DNA of 64,000 nt, from assembly GCF_026151205.1 (NCBI RefSeq), contig NC_087076.1, positions 939,692-1,003,691 on the forward strand, read 5' to 3'. This DNA comes from Bolinopsis microptera (Eukaryota; Ctenophora; Tentaculata; Lobata; Bolinopsidae). A program made the translations under genes and the position numbers. Position 1 is the first letter of the stretch, and every line of letters begins with the position of its first letter. The notes under the pieces are model-generated. The model ran no database searches. It saw only the letters and a program-made list of their open reading frames with translations, and was not told the DNA's origin. Shown piece after piece: positions 39,901-45,900 of the stretch.

Positions 39901-42900
39901 CTATCGTCTATCACTATACACTATACACTATATAATACACTATCAATATACACTATACACTATATACACTGCACACTATACACTACATAACACTTTACAC
40001 TATACACACACTATACACTATACACTATATACACTATCTCGTGTACTGTATGTAGTAACATTTCAAATTGTACACTCTCGAGCATTTGCTTATTTTACCT
40101 CACTCAATATTACCTTATATGGTTATATTACTTTATATGGTTATATTACTTTATATGGTAATGATTCCGATAACGATGACGTAATCATAACGTGTTGTTT
40201 CCTAAGGGACATACTGGGGAAAGCCTGACGAGACTATTAGGACAGCGTCATATCAAAATACTGGAGAAAATAGAGATTTTAAAGGTAAAAAGAGCGTGAT
40301 AAGTGTAGCACCAAACCCCCCCGCCCCCCCCCCCCCCCCCCCCCCCCCTTGATTAATCTGTGTTTATTGAATTATCTAACAGATAAAAACACTATGAAAG
40401 TCACGAAGAAACTGAATGGCTAATCTTGTCAATCAACATATTTAACCTCAGGAAGAAGACGAGCACTACCTCGAGCAGACGTCTCAACAACATGAACAGG
40501 TATATACAATATACACTATACACTATACAATATACACTATACAATATACACTATACACTATACAATATACACTATACAATATACACTATACAACAGGTGA
40601 ATTATTACTAAAGTTCAGCTAGGGTAAAGGAAAAAGTATCTCAGCATCTGGTTCAGACGTCCCATTTTCATATAATTCATTATAACTAATACGACCAATC
40701 CCAGAAGGCCAAGGGGACAGAAGATGTGGTGGTAGAAGATGTGGTGGTAGAAAATATCAAGTCACCAGACCCCGTCATGCAGGTACTTAAAGTAGAGGAC
40801 AAGTAAAGTAGAGGGCAAGTAAAGTAGAGGACAAGTAAAGTAGAGGACAAGTAAAGTAGAGGACAAGTAAAGTAGAGGGAAAGTAAAGTAGAGGGCAAGT
40901 AAAGTAGAGGACAAGTAAAGTAGGGCGATAAAGTAGAGGGCAAGTAAAGTAGAGGGCAAGTAAAGTAGGGCAAGTGGCAGCATGGTGCATTGTATTTTAG
41001 CTTCGGAGAAAATAGCAAAAAACCTTCACCATGGAAAAAATCGAAGATTTGTGATTCTAGCATAAATAGCGACCTGCGCACTGTTTATCCCCAAGGCTAA
41101 GTTATAATACAAATTTAAGGGTTGTCTATCCCAGGAAACTGTAGTTGCTGAGAGAAGTTACGTGTTAAACCACGTTAAGAAACCTAAGCTAAGTCTAAGT
41201 CTAGAGGAGGTGGTGCTGCAGCACGAGGCTGCAGCTACAGCCGGGAGAGCCAGTACCCCTAAAAACGCTTGGAAGAATCACAACTCTACTTTCAACCAGG
41301 CTAAACAGCAACGCATCCGCACTACTAACCGTACTCCGGGCCGCCGAGCTTGTTAAATCATACTCATTAACTCTGGAACTGGTTTGACTATATTAATATG
41401 GCTGTGGCGGTTAATGTTACTTCGGCCTTTTGGTGACAAAAATTAAATAGAGATTCTGGAAACTAACTTTTTTTCTCTCAAATTGTTAAAATTAAGAACG
41501 AACAATTTGGAGTAGCGTCGGTAAACCTTTATCACACTTTCTTTTACTTGGCTGCTTCGCGTGACTTTTTTTGCATTTGTCAACGTTATATTTGCATTAC
41601 AAGCTACAACCTTTTTTTAATTTACAAATCTTTCCAAAGATTTGAACTATTTTGGATGATGTTTTTAATGATTTTTGTTGAACAGATTCTCGTGTAATTG
41701 ATTCCTCTTTATTTTCTTGGGTGAAGATTTAGATGTAATATATCTTCATGTTTTTTAATGTGCTAATGGTATTTCTATTTCTGATAGTTATTGTTTCTGA
41801 TTTAAGAACGGGTCGAATGAACACTTACTACTTACGTTGGTAACAACGCATAATATTATCTGTTTTTTTAAACGATGCATCAACTGAAGTAGTTCTTGAT
41901 AACAATTTCTATTTCAATATACCCCCACCCCCTCCCCCACCCCCCCCCCCCCCCCCCCCCCCCCCCCCATTTCAAGCACTAACCAAGGCAGTTTAAGGAC
42001 GAATCTAGTAGTGAGCGCCTGGAAAGGGTAAGCCACATCAATCTTCTCAACTCTCCACCCCATAAAGGAGCCGGTAGCGGGGCTCACGCAAACAACCATG
42101 TCGAAACTCTGAGGGGAATATTATTCAAACTGAGAAGCTATTAGTGACAAGAGAAACGCCATTGTTATTTGTTGGACGTTAAATATTTTAAAAATATAAA
42201 AATAAGACGGCTATTGAGAATGGTCACTAACCTTGTACCAGTATTTGAGAAGTTGAGACTCAGTGTATTGGTATTCTCGCATGTCCTTGACTTTTCCCAT
42301 CTTCAACTCCAACATCTCCTTCTTTATCGGCTCATTAGGCTGGTCAGTGTCAGACACAACAAAGTCCTCCTCCTCTGCAATATCGTAGGAACTGACGGAC
42401 AATCCTTCAGAGAGCATCAGCTCCCCTTTCAGCCGGGCATTCTCCAAACAAACACTGAAACATGTTGAAGTGAGCAGATGTGTTAGACTGGTTGCGGAGT
42501 AAAGAAGTTTCTAGAAAGAAAGGAATACCTAGAAGGAACCTGTAAAAATGTACTTGACTATAACCTGTAAGAGTGTGCCTTGTTGTTGAACCATTGGAAT
42601 ATGTAGGGAGATCCTTCAATCTTCTTTTCAGTTGACTCCTTTAATGGATCCAACACAGTGCCTGGAGAGTGTTTCAATTTCAGTAAATAACTCATTACCG
42701 TTAATCATCACCTCTAATACTCGCACTCAACCTAATTAACCATAGAAATACATGTAGATAAGCTAGAAAGTACCTAGCACGAATGACTTGGTGATAGAAT
42801 GTCTAGCAGAGATAGAGGGATGAACACTTGGAGCCTCCAGCCAGATCCTCCCGATACAGTCGTGACAGGAGGTCAGGAGGACTTGTCTCACTGAGTCACT

Positions 42901-45900
42901 GCAAATGAGGGTCGTTAGGAAAACATAGAGTTTACATACTTATTTTAAATGTTATCAGTTACATATGTTGGAAATCACGTGATTTACTTCCCCTAGCCCC
43001 CCCCCCCCCCCTTACCTTTAACATCCTGATGTTACGTACACTCAACCTCCCCCCCACACTCACACACACACACTCACACACACACACACACAACTTACAC
43101 GGGGAGCTCTGGAGAGACAGCCCGCCAACAAGCTCCGATAACAACGTCAGGATGCAGAATCAGTTCACTCCTGTAATCCTTGCCTCCTGAAAAACATCAT
43201 TTTCTATAGTGACAACATTACTCAATGTGAGAGCTTATTTCTTATCGGTCTTCTCACTCAACATCAAATGTAATGGCTAGATGGCAGATGTAAATAACAA
43301 TTCACGGCGTTTTTATCTGATAGAGCTGCATAATTTAAAATATGAGGTGACGTGCGCGCGACCAACTAATTATAAACATCTCCGCGCATTCCTGCGCCCA
43401 TCATCTGTAGACCGTTTTCCGCCTACCTCCAGAGTATTTACTCTCGGTTTTAATGGCACGGCCCCTTTATATTGGTTATCATTGTCATATTACCAGTATT
43501 ATTCTACCCTATCCTATCTTATTCTGACTTATCGAGAATTGAGCCGTCAGATATAGATGAGGGTAAGCGTGCCATAAATGGGGGCAAGAAATGGGGGCGT
43601 GCCACAAATATTTATAATACATTGCCTCCCTGGCTATTTTGAAAACTATTCACGTACCTTTCATCTTCTTCCATAGTTTTATAACTTTAGAGTTCCGGGA
43701 CAGGGTTGTAAAGAATCTGCCGTCTGGAGAAACAGTTACTTGGCTGGTTTCTTCTGTCAAACTAGGATTATACAGGGTTAACTTAAATTGCTTTTATTCC
43801 CATTTGTATGAAAACACACAGAAACACACAGAAACACACAGAACAAAGCATAAGCACACAGAACAAAGCACTTGGTAACCCTTTTAACGCTCCCCTCACT
43901 TACTGGGTACTCCAGGCGCACTTCCAATCTGCAGTTCTGTAGATAAGAAGCTCAGTACCCGTCACTATAAGCTCACTTCCATCGTTATTGAATGTAGCAC
44001 ACGCCACACGTGACCCTATAGATAGTGTGTACGATACACTCCACGTGTAGGGGTATTCCTGGAATGTTATAATCTGAGAAACGAGAAAATATAATCTATA
44101 TCCTGGTTTTCTACACTTTTACATTTCAAAGAAGCGATTATTATCAATACTTGCTGGACAAGATGGGAAACACATATATTTTATTCGCATCGTATGAGGA
44201 CTGTAATACCTGATAATATAATATATTCATTATTCACTCTATGAAATAAAACTATTTGAACTCATGAAGTTCCTATACAGTACTTCCTATACCTCAATAT
44301 TCAAATATTATAGGCCATTACTTACATCATCATCTACTGAAGACTGAGCTGATAGAATGTACACTGAATGGGACGAAACTGCGCCGATCTGATGGCAGGT
44401 GTATAAGTTATTATTCTAACTTAATTCATTATCTGTGTATTTATTAATGTATTTTAAATTATTCTAAATTATTTGCAATTGAATACGAGAAAACATGGAA
44501 CAGTAAAAGCATCTCAACTACATTTATAATTAAATATTGAGACATGTCAATAAAAGAGCGTAAAAGTAACTGATATTGAGACATGTCAGTAAAAGAGTGT
44601 AAAAGTAACTAACTAATTAAATATTGAGATATGTTCACATGTCAATAATAGAGTTTAAAAGTAACTGACCCTGCCAGATAGCGGACACAGTGTGATGGCT
44701 GTTATCTGAGATCTGCAGCCGCTAATGTTGCTTATCAGCTGCACTCTGTGAAACGCATCGTCTAGTACAACAATATCACACCCTGTACAGTACACCTGAA
44801 CAAGGAGGGGTTAACAACAATATCACACCCTGTACAGTACACCTGAACAAGGAGGGGTTAACAACAATATCACACCCTGTACAGTACACCTGAACAAGGA
44901 GGGGTTAACAACAATATCACACCCTGTGGCCTGTACACTACACCTGAACAAGGAGGGGGATCAGGTACTACGTTCTGTACGTGACGTCGATTAAGTGTAA
45001 TTTTGGAATTTTTCAAAAGACCCACCCACCCCCTTCGCGATACTAACTATTTTTTCGGGTGATAATTAAGACACCCACCCCTTTTTCCGGCTTTTGCGTT
45101 ACTAAATGTTGAAAAATCACGGTATTAACTGTGTCTTGGTATTTAAAATAAGATACCCACCCAGAAATTAAAGACTTAGTTCCGACATAGCAGTAGTAGT
45201 AGTAGTAGTTTTTGGCAAATTAGACCTAAGACCCACTATTTAGTACCATGTGTTGTGTTTACTGTTAGTTTTAAAGAATATATTTATTGTTAATTAGTGT
45301 TATTTGTTTTAGATGTTTTAAAGGTATTCATAGTCACAAATCACATCACATCATGCTCCACTGCACATTATTTTCACATCAAATAACAAGCACTAGCACA
45401 ATCCACTTGCAGCACCAATTCACTTCATATGCACAAAGTCAGCCCAGTTCATTTCACCTTGGAGATTCATAACACTAATCACTCGTCATTGTCACGTGTT
45501 CACTTCACCACGACTTCACAACCATTCAAATAGTAGCTTCATGTCTCATGGTCACGAATCATTCGTCACGTGTCATTCCATATATAAGTGCCGTTTTATA
45601 ATTATTTGAGAGGTCATGTTCGAGCAGTTCTGTTATCTTCTATTGCCTATGTTCTTTTATAAATCTTCATTCTACTTTCTAGAATAATACCTCATAGTTA
45701 TATAGTGTTTCCTTTGTACAAGAACATCGTAAAACACCATGTACTAACTGTTTTTCTGGGAAAATGAGCAGCAGACCTAGACCCAGTACTTGGCAGTCGG
45801 CACCTAATACCCCCCCCCCTCCCCTGGTACAGTACTCGACACCTGATTCCCTCCTCCTTCGAACAAGGAGAGGTTACATTAAAGGACCAGTTAACTGAAA

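Noticed and set aside
39383..40228. 281-residue Tyr/Thr/His-rich ORF
   Set aside because: It is the TATACACTA satellite read through intron 1 of the 155-residue gene; exon 1 ends at the donor at 39437.
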